From: CBDUXT01 sp965371245
GTDB taxonomy: Bacteria > Planctomycetota > Phycisphaerae > UBA1845
Assembly: GCA_965371245.1 (NCBI GenBank)
Contig: CBDUXT010000085.1
Span: 1-24,631, forward strand
Length of the DNA: 24,631 nucleotides
Direction: 5' to 3'
Position numbers and translations under genes: made by a program. The notes beneath the pieces are model-generated. The model was not told the DNA's origin, ran no database searches, and was given only the letters and a program-made list of their open reading frames with translations. This document shows positions 15,363 to 23,425 of this stretch, in pieces (the stretch's first letter is position 1; each line of letters starts with the position of its first letter).

Positions 15363-16785
15363 CATCGGCCGCGCTGGAAGGGTGGTCATGGCCCCGAATT
15401 GCTTGAAGCCCGACCGCTGCGCTTGCCAAGACCGTTTCAACGGTCTGCGATACCGTTTCCGCGAACCGCTCGAACGTAAAGTGCTCCATCACCAGCTGGT
15501 GTCCTATATGAGCGAGATCCTCGCGCAGCGACTTCTCCCGCAGAAGCGTGATACAACCGTTGGCCATCTCGGCATCCTCGCCTGCCACCCAGAGCGACTC
15601 GCGGTGCCGCAGGACATGGTCGAAGCCGCGCAGAGCGTGCCGAGCCAGTACGCATGTCCGGCCGTACGCGAGCGATTCCAAGACTTTGATCTTTGTTCCG
15701 CCTCCCTCGAACAGCGGCGCGACCGTGATCGCAGCCCGTGCATACTCTTCCGTAAGATCGTCTACAAACCCGACGGGCTCCACGCCCGGCACACGCGACC
15801 ACCGCGCCGCCTGCTTTGGCGACAGGCCTGCCCCCACGATTCGAAACCTGGCGGAGGGGCGGCTCTTTCGGATCGCCGGCCAAGCGCGTTCGAGGAATCG
15901 GTCGATGCCACGGACATTCACCGGGAACGCCAGCGAGCCGACGATCAGCACGCGCTGACTTTCCGAGTCGGACGCCAGCGCCTCGCGCCGGGGTCCATCC
16001 GGCGGCGTGTATGGAATGTTCGGCAGAACCGTCGAGCGATCTTCACCCACAACGGTCCGGTCGTCCTCGCTACAGACCCATAAGTGGTCGGGACGACGCA
16101 GAAGACCGGGCTCCAGACGCGCAAGCTGCCGGAGGCGGCGCTTCAACAGCCACCGCGTCCACGGGCGCTGGCCGGGCATCGCCAGCTCCGTTCGACAGCG
16201 ATCCGTATCGAGGTCATCGATATCGAGAATCACGGGGGCGTGGGCGAGCGCTCCCGAATATGCCGTCGGTTGAAGGTAGCGTCCCACGATCAGGTCGTAG
16301 CGGGACTTCGCCAGATGATCGGCAAGCCAAGCTGAAAGGAGTGGGTCGGGTGCGAACAGCACGTTCGCTCGGCCAAGAATCCTTGCGTACGTGTCCACGA
16401 AGCCAGGGCTGAGCGGTCGAAGAAACCGCCAAAGGCCGTAACGACCGCGCGGGTACGGCTCAAGGAACGCCAAGAGATTGAATTCACTCCGCAGCCGCTC
16501 AAGATCCTCCGACGAGAACCGTTTCGTGCTTCGCGGAAGCAGGACGAGATCAACCTCGCCACATTGGCGCAGCGCCCGAAGAATCAGGTTGGTGCGCTGA
16601 TGTCCCCCGTTCGATGTGGGCCAGGGCGGCGTGTGGGTGACAAGCAGGATACGTACGCGCTGAGTTATGTCTTCCTCCTGACCGCTCGTGCCAGTCTTAA
16701 CGATTCGACGCGGTGGGCGATGCGACGGATGGCATGGACACTGGGCTCGACGCGATCCGTCGGCGATCGAGCGGTTAGATACCAT
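15355..16785 (-). CDS. Glycosyltransferase, GT4 family
   Basis: A GT-B transferase. With ATG 16785 as start, the N-terminal block ILLVTHTPPWPTSNGG is at 46-61, the pattern DIDDLD at 188-193, and the sugar-nucleotide block FEGGGTKIKVLESLAYG near 359-375. Canonical starts are a problem: ATG 16785 and TTG 16836 lie deep inside the upstream GT2 gene and lack a ribosome-binding site. In contrast, AGGAGG (16674-16679) sits 5 nt before an in-frame ATA at 16668, directly in front of the conserved fold, giving a 437-residue protein. I therefore think translation starts at AUA 16668, or that this base is a sequencing error for ATG. Coordinates given are for the longest likely canonical start. Confidence 0.88.
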   Translation of the reverse strand: MVSNRSIADGSRRAQCPCHPSHRPPRRIVKTGTSGQEEDITQRVRILLVTHTPPWPTSNGGHQRTNLILRALRQCGEVDLVLLPRSTKRFSSEDLERLRSEFNLLAFLEPYPRGRYGLWRFLRPLSPGFVDTYARILGRANVLFAPDPLLSAWLADHLAKSRYDLIVGRYLQPTAYSGALAHAPVILDIDDLDTDRCRTELAMPGQRPWTRWLLKRRLRQLARLEPGLLRRPDHLWVCSEDDRTVVGEDRSTVLPNIPYTPPDGPRREALASDSESQRVLIVGSLAFPVNVRGIDRFLERAWPAIRKSRPSARFRIVGAGLSPKQAARWSRVPGVEPVGFVDDLTEEYARAAITVAPLFEGGGTKIKVLESLAYGRTCVLARHALRGFDHVLRHRESLWVAGEDAEMANGCITLLREKSLREDLAHIGHQLVMEHFTFERFAETVSQTVETVLASAAVGLQAIRGHDHPSSAADDD

Positions 16786-17627
16786 ACACAGTGCAGGGAT
16801 AGTTTCACGATACTCACAAGACACGTGAAGTACCAAAGCCTCGGATTCCTGCGGAACATCTCTGCGGAGGCCAGGCCCTTCCAGTGGGCAATCCCGCGCC
16901 CCTGACGATAGGCCCTCCTCCGAACGGCGCTCGCCTTGAGCATTTCAGGCCCGATACGATGCTCTACGATAGCGTCCGGGGCATATACCATGCCGAAGCC
17001 ATCATCGGACAAGCGCCGCAGGAACGTCGTCTCGCTTCCCATGATGCGGTTGGTTGGCCTAGGTCCGACCGACTCGTCAAAGCGCCGCTTGCCATCGAGT
17101 ATGCCCCGGCGAACCCAAAGGTTCCCACCGAACGGAAGCACGTTTCCTTGATAGAGACCCTCGCCCCACGGCTGATCGTGGGCTCCGAATGCGAATCCCT
17201 GGATCCGGGGGCTCTTCGCCCAAGCGGGGATCGGTACGTTCGGCCACGCGATATCGATTCTCCCGCCGAAGACGCTGATGTCCGGAAATCGCGCGGTCAC
17301 GGCCAGGATGGCGAGCAGCCAGTCTTCGTGTGGGGTCACGTCGTCATCGGTGAAGACAACGATCGCACCGAGGCGGCCAACGTTGAGGGCGTGATTCAAG
17401 GCGCAGTTCTTGCCGGGCCGCGCTTCATGGAGATAGCGAACGGGCAGCCGCGTGGAGAATGAATCCACGACTTCCTTTGTGTTGTCCCGGCTGTTGTTGT
17501 CGATGACCACAAACTCGACCACCAGCGAGTCGCGCCGCACCCGCTCCATCGCCTCCAGCGTCTCCGCGAGAACGGCGGCGCGATCATGCGTGGCGATCAG
17601 GACGGAGATGTCTAGTTCTGCGGTCAT
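16665..17627 (-). CDS. Glycosyltransferase family 2 (GT-A fold)
   Basis: A 320-residue inverting transferase that adds a sugar from a nucleotide donor. The GT-A marks are ISVLIATHDR (7-16), VVIDNNSRDNT (40-50), and the metal-binding acidic triplet in VFTDDDV (91-97). The later block GSETTFLRR (197-205) carries the likely base region. A hydrophobic segment near 267-290 could hold it at the membrane. ATG 17627 gives a normal GT2 start. Its TAA stop overlaps the possible AUA start of the next gene. Confidence 0.9.
   Translation of the reverse strand: MTAELDISVLIATHDRAAVLAETLEAMERVRRDSLVVEFVVIDNNSRDNTKEVVDSFSTRLPVRYLHEARPGKNCALNHALNVGRLGAIVVFTDDDVTPHEDWLLAILAVTARFPDISVFGGRIDIAWPNVPIPAWAKSPRIQGFAFGAHDQPWGEGLYQGNVLPFGGNLWVRRGILDGKRRFDESVGPRPTNRIMGSETTFLRRLSDDGFGMVYAPDAIVEHRIGPEMLKASAVRRRAYRQGRGIAHWKGLASAEMFRRNPRLWYFTCLVSIVKLSLHCVWYLTARSPTDRVEPSVHAIRRIAHRVESLRLARAVRRKT
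16674..16679 (-). promoter_or_regulatory. Perfect Shine-Dalgarno AGGAGG inside the GT2 3' end
   Basis: On the minus strand AGGAGG is followed by AAGAC and then ATAACT. The TAA ends the GT2 gene, and ATA is in frame with the next GT4. It is the best ribosome-binding site in the cluster and marks the real start of that GT4 at or near 16668. Confidence 0.7.
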
Positions 17628-17702
17628 TTGAGGGAGTTCGGTCGAACGGCAGGTGCGCTACTCGCACATTCGGAGGCAGGGCGGACACGGCCCGCGCTAC
17701 CG

Positions 17703-17831
17703 CTATAGGCGGAAGCTGAAGCTTCGTTCTTCCTGAGGGGACTCGGCCACCACCAACAGCCCCATGACCGCCAGATCGACGAAAATGCGCAGCCGCTCCT
17801 TCGATACGATAGGCCCCAAGTTTGTTCGCAT
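17703..17831 (-). CDS. Possible small membrane-associated protein (42 aa)
   Basis: In the 245-bp gap between the FkbM gene and the GT2 gene, a 42-codon frame starts at ATG 17831 and ends with TAG at 17703. The residues KERLRIFVDLAVMGLLVVAE form a charged-then-hydrophobic helix, and third positions are about 73% G or C, as in neighbouring genes. The frame stays open upstream into the FkbM 3' end. There is no strong ribosome-binding site, and I do not recognise a family. It could be a real small protein or a remnant of a lost gene. Confidence 0.3.
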   Translation of the reverse strand: MRTNLGPIVSKERLRIFVDLAVMGLLVVAESPQEERSFSFRL

Positions 17832-17872
17832 CGATTCATACCCGAGACTACCATCAAGGACGATTACCGCAT

Positions 17873-18661
17873 CTACGGGTGAGCGAGGAAGTAATAGTTC
17901 AGATGCCGATTAAACTGCTCCATCAGCCCTTCTCGCTCTAGCGGTCCTCGGCCCGCAAGCCAGTCCTGCAGGAGAGAAATCCGGAGCCCGCACTGACCGA
18001 CCAGAAGATCGTACACCACCTCTGGTTTGGTCCCATAGTATGCGGCACCGCCGAGCCCGAGCTCAAAGACGATGTAGGGTTTTTGCGAGCTGATCGTCCG
18101 GATCGCGCCTCGGAACATCTTGAGTTCCGCGCCCTCGATGTCCGCTTTGATGAGGTCGATCCGGGTCCCGTCCGGTAGAAGATCGTCGAGCCGGCGGGTT
18201 GGCACGTCGATCAGTTCGATCTGCTCATTCTTGGTGGGGTATTGGCGCTCACGTAAGCCACTGTACGCAGGGTGGTTGACGACGTTTCGAAACTCGGCTG
18301 TTCCATGCACATCACTCAATGCGACCTCGAAGACGTTGACGCCGGGGAAGTCTCGCCGGAGCTGCGCGGCGAAATTCGGCAGCGGCTCAAAGGCGAAGTG
18401 CGTGCCGTCCGGGGCGAATCGCAGCATGTGCTTCAATATCTCTCCGGCGTGACAACCCGCATCCACACAGTTCGAGGTCTTCGTCAACACCTTGGACATG
18501 ATCCGGACTGTGCATATGTCATAGAGACGGTTCAGCCTCCACGAACGATCGAGGGAGCGCATGGCGTACCGCCCGCAGCGCCTCGCATGCCTCCAGCACC
18601 GCCAAGCCGCCCGTGCGGGCCCGAATCTGCTGAGTCGCTTCCTTACGGAATCCACCGACAT
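17873..18661 (-). CDS. FkbM family SAM-dependent methyltransferase
   Basis: A methyltransferase of the FkbM type, commonly found in polysaccharide clusters, where it O-methylates a sugar. SAM-binding motif I is VDAGCHAGE (66-74), the acidic strand-2 region is FAFEPLP (89-95), and the FkbM block IDLIKADIEGAE is at 168-179. From ATG 18661 the product is 262 residues, with a basic N-terminal helix of about 50 residues before the fold. A TTG at 18697 would add 12 residues. The gene lies 146 bp after the kinase-methyltransferase fusion. Confidence 0.9.
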   Translation of the reverse strand: MSVDSVRKRLSRFGPARAAWRCWRHARRCGRYAMRSLDRSWRLNRLYDICTVRIMSKVLTKTSNCVDAGCHAGEILKHMLRFAPDGTHFAFEPLPNFAAQLRRDFPGVNVFEVALSDVHGTAEFRNVVNHPAYSGLRERQYPTKNEQIELIDVPTRRLDDLLPDGTRIDLIKADIEGAELKMFRGAIRTISSQKPYIVFELGLGGAAYYGTKPEVVYDLLVGQCGLRISLLQDWLAGRGPLEREGLMEQFNRHLNYYFLAHP

Positions 18662-18807
18662 TTCCCAGAGGCGTTGTCGCCGAACGAATCCGAACAATGA
18701 GTCGAGTAGGATATCAGAATCAAGCTACGCCGCTTGATCTCTTGAGTGAGCTTCTGTCGATACCGGGAACCGCTGGAATCCAGGAAGGCCCGTGGGGGGC
18801 ATTTTGG

Positions 18808-20100
18808 TCATTTTCGTGCTACCAACAAGGATCGACAATTATTGCTCGCCAGGCAATCGTCGTCGGAGAGGCCGAGATGTTCGACCGTTGCGAAGCCAGC
18901 TCTAAGCAGCCGCGCTTCTGCGTCGGCCGGGTCGGTGGAGGCATTGCCTTCGAAATAGACGGTTTCGCAGGTCACCTGGGCGAGTAGTGCGTACAGATGA
19001 TTCAGTCGCTTGACGTGAGATTCGATGGCCAGGCAGAAAACGACGTCGAACGGCTCTCCGAGCTCATGGGTTGTTAGCCTGTCGATGTTTGCGTGCTGGA
19101 AGGAGACGCTGGTCAGTCCGTTGTACGCGGCGACCCTGGCGGCCAGTTCCACCTTGTCTTGGTCGTACTCGATACCCAGGCAGCGACCGGGTTGGAATCT
19201 TTGCGCCTCAAAGAGCATACCGCCGATGTTGGAGCCCAAGTCGAGGATGGTCTTGTTGCGAAGCGATTCGTCATTCATGCCGAAGTTCGCGAAGCGGCGC
19301 GCGCTGTCGCGCTGCGCCTCGCGGTTGGTCACCGCAAGATGTGGAAGATCGAACGAGCTATAGATTCGCTCGGCGCGGCACGTGTGTCGCTCACGCTTCG
19401 TCTTGAAGGTGGTGGAGGCGATGCGAAGTTCCTCCTTTAGATCCTCTGCCATCTTCTCCAGTACACCTTCACTCGGGATCCCCAGAACCTGTTTCAAAGA
19501 AGCCTTCTCTCCGTCCTCGGCGTTGTAGCACATTTGCTTTGTCTCGAAGGGCGATTCGAGCCCCCGCCCCACGAGATCGTAGGAGACAGGAAACGCGGGC
19601 CGACGGTCCGGCGGGTATGCGCCCAGAACCTCAAAATCGATGACGATGAGTTGATCGCTCACAAAGAAGAGGTTCTTGGAGTGGAAGTCGCGGTGAGCAT
19701 AGCCCCGCAGGAACATCTCAAACAGAATCTCAACCGCTTGCGCCGCGATCGTCGCGCGATCGTTCCGATTCAGTGCCGCTGCCAAGCGGTCTAGTCGATC
19801 TTCCTCTGGATACCACGGCACAATCAACCAGCAAGGTCCCTTCTTGATGACCGGCGCCATCCAGGGTCGCCCCCCGAAGACGTCTTGTGCGGCCAACTCA
19901 CGTTCGAAACAGGCCCGCCCGACCGGTGTATCCAAGAACGTTTTTTTCAGACAGGGCTTTCCGTGAATCGAGATACGTTTGCACACCGCACGAGGGCCGA
20001 CGTTGACAACATTCGGAAGGTGCCCCAGGACGACGTAACGGACCTTCTTGCGCGTGAATTTCTTCCGGATGTATCGGAGCGCGAGTTGGGTAAGGCTCAT
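18808..20100 (-). CDS. Kinase-methyltransferase fusion, putative glycan chain-capping enzyme
   Basis: The 430-residue protein joins two domains. The N-terminal part (about 20-235) is a protein-kinase-like fold of the lipopolysaccharide-kinase or RIO type: candidate ATP lysine in CLKKTF (K52/K53), catalytic loop AHRDFHSKN with D138 and N143, and metal-binding VIDFE with D155. The C-terminal part (about 245-430) is a class I SAM methyltransferase with motif I ILDLGSNIGG (285-294), acidic E311 in GIEYD, and motif IV FDVVFCLAIESH (351-362). The E. coli O9a chain terminator WbdD has the same two activities in the opposite order. By analogy this protein may phosphorylate and methylate the end of the glycan; this is inference. 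I start at ATG 20100, where homology begins, 52 bp after the acetyltransferase stop. Confidence 0.85.
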   Translation of the reverse strand: MSLTQLALRYIRKKFTRKKVRYVVLGHLPNVVNVGPRAVCKRISIHGKPCLKKTFLDTPVGRACFERELAAQDVFGGRPWMAPVIKKGPCWLIVPWYPEEDRLDRLAAALNRNDRATIAAQAVEILFEMFLRGYAHRDFHSKNLFFVSDQLIVIDFEVLGAYPPDRRPAFPVSYDLVGRGLESPFETKQMCYNAEDGEKASLKQVLGIPSEGVLEKMAEDLKEELRIASTTFKTKRERHTCRAERIYSSFDLPHLAVTNREAQRDSARRFANFGMNDESLRNKTILDLGSNIGGMLFEAQRFQPGRCLGIEYDQDKVELAARVAAYNGLTSVSFQHANIDRLTTHELGEPFDVVFCLAIESHVKRLNHLYALLAQVTCETVYFEGNASTDPADAEARLLRAGFATVEHLGLSDDDCLASNNCRSLLVARK

Positions 20101-20152
20101 GGGTGGCGATTCAGTGTTCAACGTCTTACGCAATGGTCTTGATTCTGACGCG

Positions 20153-20737
20153 CTACATCGCCCGACCGTCCGCGCCTCCATAAGCCCCTGTCTCGCAAAG
20201 GGCTTGGTATCGATTCTGGTCGCGTTCCCCCAGGGCGCGCCACGCCGGCCCACCCACAATTGTTAACGGCGGGACGTCACCGAAGACGACCGCCCCCATC
20301 GCCACAATCGCCCCGTCGCCAATCGTCGTTCCAGGAGCGATGCAGACGTTCATGCCGATCCAAACGTTCCGCCCGATGTCTACAGGTTTTTCTACCAGTT
20401 CCTCGTCGTACGGCAACCGCTCGCCTTCGTACCGATGGTTGACCGTATACAACACGAGATTCCGGCTGACGTGGGTGTTGTCCCCGATGTTCAAGCCCCC
20501 CTCGCCCCGGATGAAGGCGTTGTCGCCTATATGCACGTTGCGACCGAGCCGAACCTGATCCAGTCCTGTGATGTACGCCCGCCCGTACAGCGCCGTACCA
20601 TCCCCGCATGACGCCAGACGTGACAGTATCATTCGGTTCTGATGGTCGCGGATCCGCGCCTGACATCGCAGGAGCCCGCGAGAAATGCGCAGCAGAATCC
20701 GGTCGCCGATGCCTGCCCGAATCCGAGGTTTGGTCAT
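20153..20737 (-). CDS. Left-handed beta-helix (hexapeptide) acetyltransferase
   Basis: A 194-residue acyltransferase of the maltose/galactoside O-acetyltransferase group, expected to acetylate a sugar using acetyl-CoA as a trimer. Hexapeptide repeats run through VHIGDNAFIRG, LNIGDNTHVS and VDIGRNVWIGMNVCIAPGTTIGDGAIVAMGAVV-like turns. The probable catalytic histidine is in TVNHRYE, between two helix sections. A helical N-terminal segment of about 45 residues precedes the fold. The start may be ATG 20737 or GTG 20746. It sits between the flippase and the kinase-methyltransferase fusion. Confidence 0.9.
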   Translation of the reverse strand: MTKPRIRAGIGDRILLRISRGLLRCQARIRDHQNRMILSRLASCGDGTALYGRAYITGLDQVRLGRNVHIGDNAFIRGEGGLNIGDNTHVSRNLVLYTVNHRYEGERLPYDEELVEKPVDIGRNVWIGMNVCIAPGTTIGDGAIVAMGAVVFGDVPPLTIVGGPAWRALGERDQNRYQALCETGAYGGADGRAM

Positions 20738-20830
20738 GTTCGTCACTTCGGATCACCGGTCCGGCACGTCCAACGTCGTTATCCCGGCAGCAGCCAACGC
20801 TCGGCGCTGCGCGTCCCGCCGCATGTACGA

Positions 20831-22396
20831 CTACGAACGGCTGGGCCTTCCGTAGCCACGGACCTTGACCCACACGGTGCCAAGATCCTGCCGATCAACA
20901 GGCTGAAGGCAAAACACGAACAACAGCATAACATAACACGCGGCACCGGCCGTGACATATGCGCCCAAGGAGAGCCACGTCTGCGGAGGCGCCATCTCTT
21001 GCAACCCCAAACAGACGATGGTGGCTCCCGCGCCCGGCAGAAGCCCAGGCCCGACCGTCTCGCGGAGCCACTCCCGCCAGCCGACCCCCGCGAGTCGCCA
21101 CCCCAGCGGCCAATTCATCGCCGGATAGACGAACGTCACGACCAGGAACGTTGCCCAGGCCGAGCCAACCGCACCCATGCCCCGGCCCCAGACAAAATAA
21201 AGCGTTAGTGCGAGATTGAGCGCCTGCATGAAGACCGTCCGAATCGCCAGCGGTCGCAGTTGGGCGGTGGCTTGCGCGATCTTCGGCAACATCACGTTCC
21301 CGTAGGCAACGGGGAACGCGGCCAGCAACAGCATCATGACCGTGGCGGCCGAGGGGTACTTGTCGTACGTCTCGCGAAGATACAGACGCAACACCTCATG
21401 GCGAAACACCATCAACGGGATTACAAGCAGCAAGGATGCCCACAGAGCGTACCGTCCCCCGCGCAGGTAGGCGCTTCGCAGGCCATGCTTGCTGCCGGTC
21501 GCGTGCATCGCCGTCAGGGCTGGTTGGAGCGGCGCGGATGCCACCCGGGAGCCCTGTTGGATTTGCGTAAGAGCCAAGGAGCCGACATAGAAAGCGGTCA
21601 CATCGACCGAGGTCGCCAGCATCTTAAGGATAATGGGGTCGGCGCTCGTGCGGATCGCGTTGGCGAGCTGAGCCAACGAGTTCCACCAACCGAAGGACGT
21701 CAGCTCTCTGGCGATACTCCACCGGATTTCCTTGCGGCGAAAGCGCAGACACGGAAGCAGCCGGCGCGAGACAAGAAGAAGTACGGTCAGCTCCACCAAG
21801 CCGGCCGACACGGTCGCGACGACCACCCACAACACGCGCGTGGACACGCCGAACAGCAACACAAAGAGGATCGTGATCCGAAGCACTTCGCGCGCGAGCA
21901 CGATGGCGTTTCTCATCACAAATTTCTGGCGAACCTCGAACCCTACGCAGAACAGCCCGCTGGGGAGGCGAATCGCCGCGATAAGGACGAGCGACCCAAG
22001 CATGATTCGGGCGTCCCACAGCCGGTCCGGGCTGATCGTAAGGATGTGATCGAGGTTCCAGGCCAGAAGCCACCCCGCGAACAGTAGGACCGCTGCCGCG
22101 ACGAGCAACAGCGGGAACATCGTCGAGACGATCCCGGTGACCTCGCGTTCATCGCCCTTCGCATAGGCCTCGACGATGAACCTGGCTTGGCCGGCCGTCA
22201 GAACGCTGGTCAGAAGGGGGAGGAACACCATCACGGCGATGATGACCGGGTAGAGGCTGTACTCGTCCGCGTCGATTCGGCGTAACAGGAACTGATTCAG
22301 CCAAACCAAGACGGACAGGTTCAGCAACTTGGCCATCACGGCGCTGGCCGAATTGACTGCTACCAGCCGTTTGCTGATCGGTACATGGCCCGCCAT
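20831..22396 (-). CDS. Polysaccharide flippase (Wzx-like, MOP superfamily)
   Basis: A 521-residue integral membrane protein with about 12-14 hydrophobic helices throughout and short basic loops, as in O-antigen and exopolysaccharide flippases of the polysaccharide biosynthesis family. It would move lipid-linked glycan units from the cytoplasmic to the outer face of the inner membrane. It is the first gene of the minus-strand cluster. The N-terminus (ISKRLVAVNSASAVMAKLLN) has the usual layout for the first helix. No Wzy polymerase or ABC exporter is seen in the window, so either it lies elsewhere or the glycan is made as a short oligosaccharide. Confidence 0.9.
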   Translation of the reverse strand: MAGHVPISKRLVAVNSASAVMAKLLNLSVLVWLNQFLLRRIDADEYSLYPVIIAVMVFLPLLTSVLTAGQARFIVEAYAKGDEREVTGIVSTMFPLLLVAAAVLLFAGWLLAWNLDHILTISPDRLWDARIMLGSLVLIAAIRLPSGLFCVGFEVRQKFVMRNAIVLAREVLRITILFVLLFGVSTRVLWVVVATVSAGLVELTVLLLVSRRLLPCLRFRRKEIRWSIARELTSFGWWNSLAQLANAIRTSADPIILKMLATSVDVTAFYVGSLALTQIQQGSRVASAPLQPALTAMHATGSKHGLRSAYLRGGRYALWASLLLVIPLMVFRHEVLRLYLRETYDKYPSAATVMMLLLAAFPVAYGNVMLPKIAQATAQLRPLAIRTVFMQALNLALTLYFVWGRGMGAVGSAWATFLVVTFVYPAMNWPLGWRLAGVGWREWLRETVGPGLLPGAGATIVCLGLQEMAPPQTWLSLGAYVTAGAACYVMLLFVFCLQPVDRQDLGTVWVKVRGYGRPSRS

Positions 22397-22443
22397 GATG
22401 CCATCTTACGGCGGTCATGCGTCGTTTCCAGTTTGGGCCTCGT

Positions 22444-22609
22444 GCCCCTGGGTCCGTGACACTTCGGGCGGAACGGGGACGATGAGTCAGAGCCGCTGGC
22501 GCCAGCCCGCGGTCCCCTGCGTCATCATGTCACCGGGCTCGCGCCCGCCGGCAAGCCGGTTCTACCGGTGCTCTGAAAACTGCCCAACGCCGATTCTGTC
22601 ACGCACCCC
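22444..22609 (+). repeat. Two-hairpin dispersed element, copy 3
   Basis: Positions 22444-22552 match 8864-8972 at about 90%. The right part, with CTCTGAAAA (22571) and GCACCCC (22603), matches only the minus-strand copy at 2509-2652. This copy therefore links the two others and shows the full element to be about 165 bp. It lies upstream of the polysaccharide cluster. Confidence 0.85.
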
Positions 22610-23056
22610 GTGCCCCTTGGTAGACACGATTCAAAACAGATGTCGGTGGATGACCGCGCTGAACGGCAGGGTTCTTGGATGGATCGGCCGCGCCCAACGG
22701 AACACGGGTGACCACCAGCAGCGCCGGGATGACCGTTCACCTGGTCGGAACCCAGAGTAACCGCTTCGGCGTCGGCACCGTGTTGGGGCCGCGCGTGACG
22801 AGACAGTTTTCGAAGGCGAGGCCGTGACCACGACCGAGTGCGTTCACGGCGATTCAGCCCGAGGTGCGTTTTCTTGGGGGCAGCGAACCTGCATCGGCTC
22901 GCTCACGCTTCGCGTGCAACGAGGCAGCTCAACGATCCGGGGTAGACCGAACGGGAACGGATGAGTAGCGCCTCCTCCTACGGTCTGAACGGATGAGGTC
23001 TTGGGTTCCAGGAACTTTACGTCCCAACCGCGACAAGTGGGTTATTTTTCATATCG

Positions 23057-23085
23057 TTGATCTGGTAAACTGAGGAACCTATAGC
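23057..23085 (+). promoter_or_regulatory. Weak promoter candidate
   Basis: TTGATC (23057-23062) and TATAGC (23080-23085) are 17 bp apart, each matching four of six consensus bases. The local sequence is AT-richer than the flanks. No gene follows directly, so if it is real it would serve an RNA or the small genes further right. Confidence 0.25.
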
Positions 23086-23401
23086 AAGAAGAGAGCCCCC
23101 GGAGACGGTGGGCGGCGTTGAAGCGGATATTGTTGCGTCCGAGGCGATTCCGGCGGTCGGGCTCGTACTTGGCATGAAGCCCGAAATTTCCTGAGCCACG
23201 GGGTTGACAGGGCTTAGGCCGTGTGCGATCTTCCCCGCCTTTCCCGTAACGTTGCGATCGTCATCGGCGATTCGATCTAGTTCGGTCGGGCTTTGCGAGC
23301 TGCCCGGCGAATGACGCGGGCGACGGAAAACTGTGATGCAAAGTTCCGCGGCTACCCGATAAGGCGGAACAAGTCGCGGTCAGTTGCGGCTGATCTTTCT
23401 C

Positions 23402-23425
23402 CGGTTTCTTGAAACCGAAGATTTT
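23402..23425 (+). terminator. Possible Rho-independent terminator
   Basis: The hairpin CGGTTTC-TT-GAAACCG (23402-23417; effectively a 6-bp stem with a 4-nt loop) is followed three bases later by ATTTTT (23420-23425). The stem is short, and no gene ends just upstream. Confidence 0.35.

Noticed and set aside
17624..17857. 77-residue minus-strand frame in the FkbM-GT2 gap
   Set aside because: Its composition (Trp, Ser and Cys-rich) is unlike a real protein here. The overlapping 42-residue frame is the better candidate.
23017..23199. 60-residue minus-strand frame rich in Ser, Thr, Ala and Gly
   Set aside because: It reads somewhat like a protein, but it has a GTG start without a ribosome-binding site and no family match. 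It is too short to accept without comparison.
23325..23375. Possible GEMM (cyclic-di-GMP) riboswitch because of GATGCAAAG followed by a stem
   Set aside because: The surrounding conserved blocks of the riboswitch are absent.
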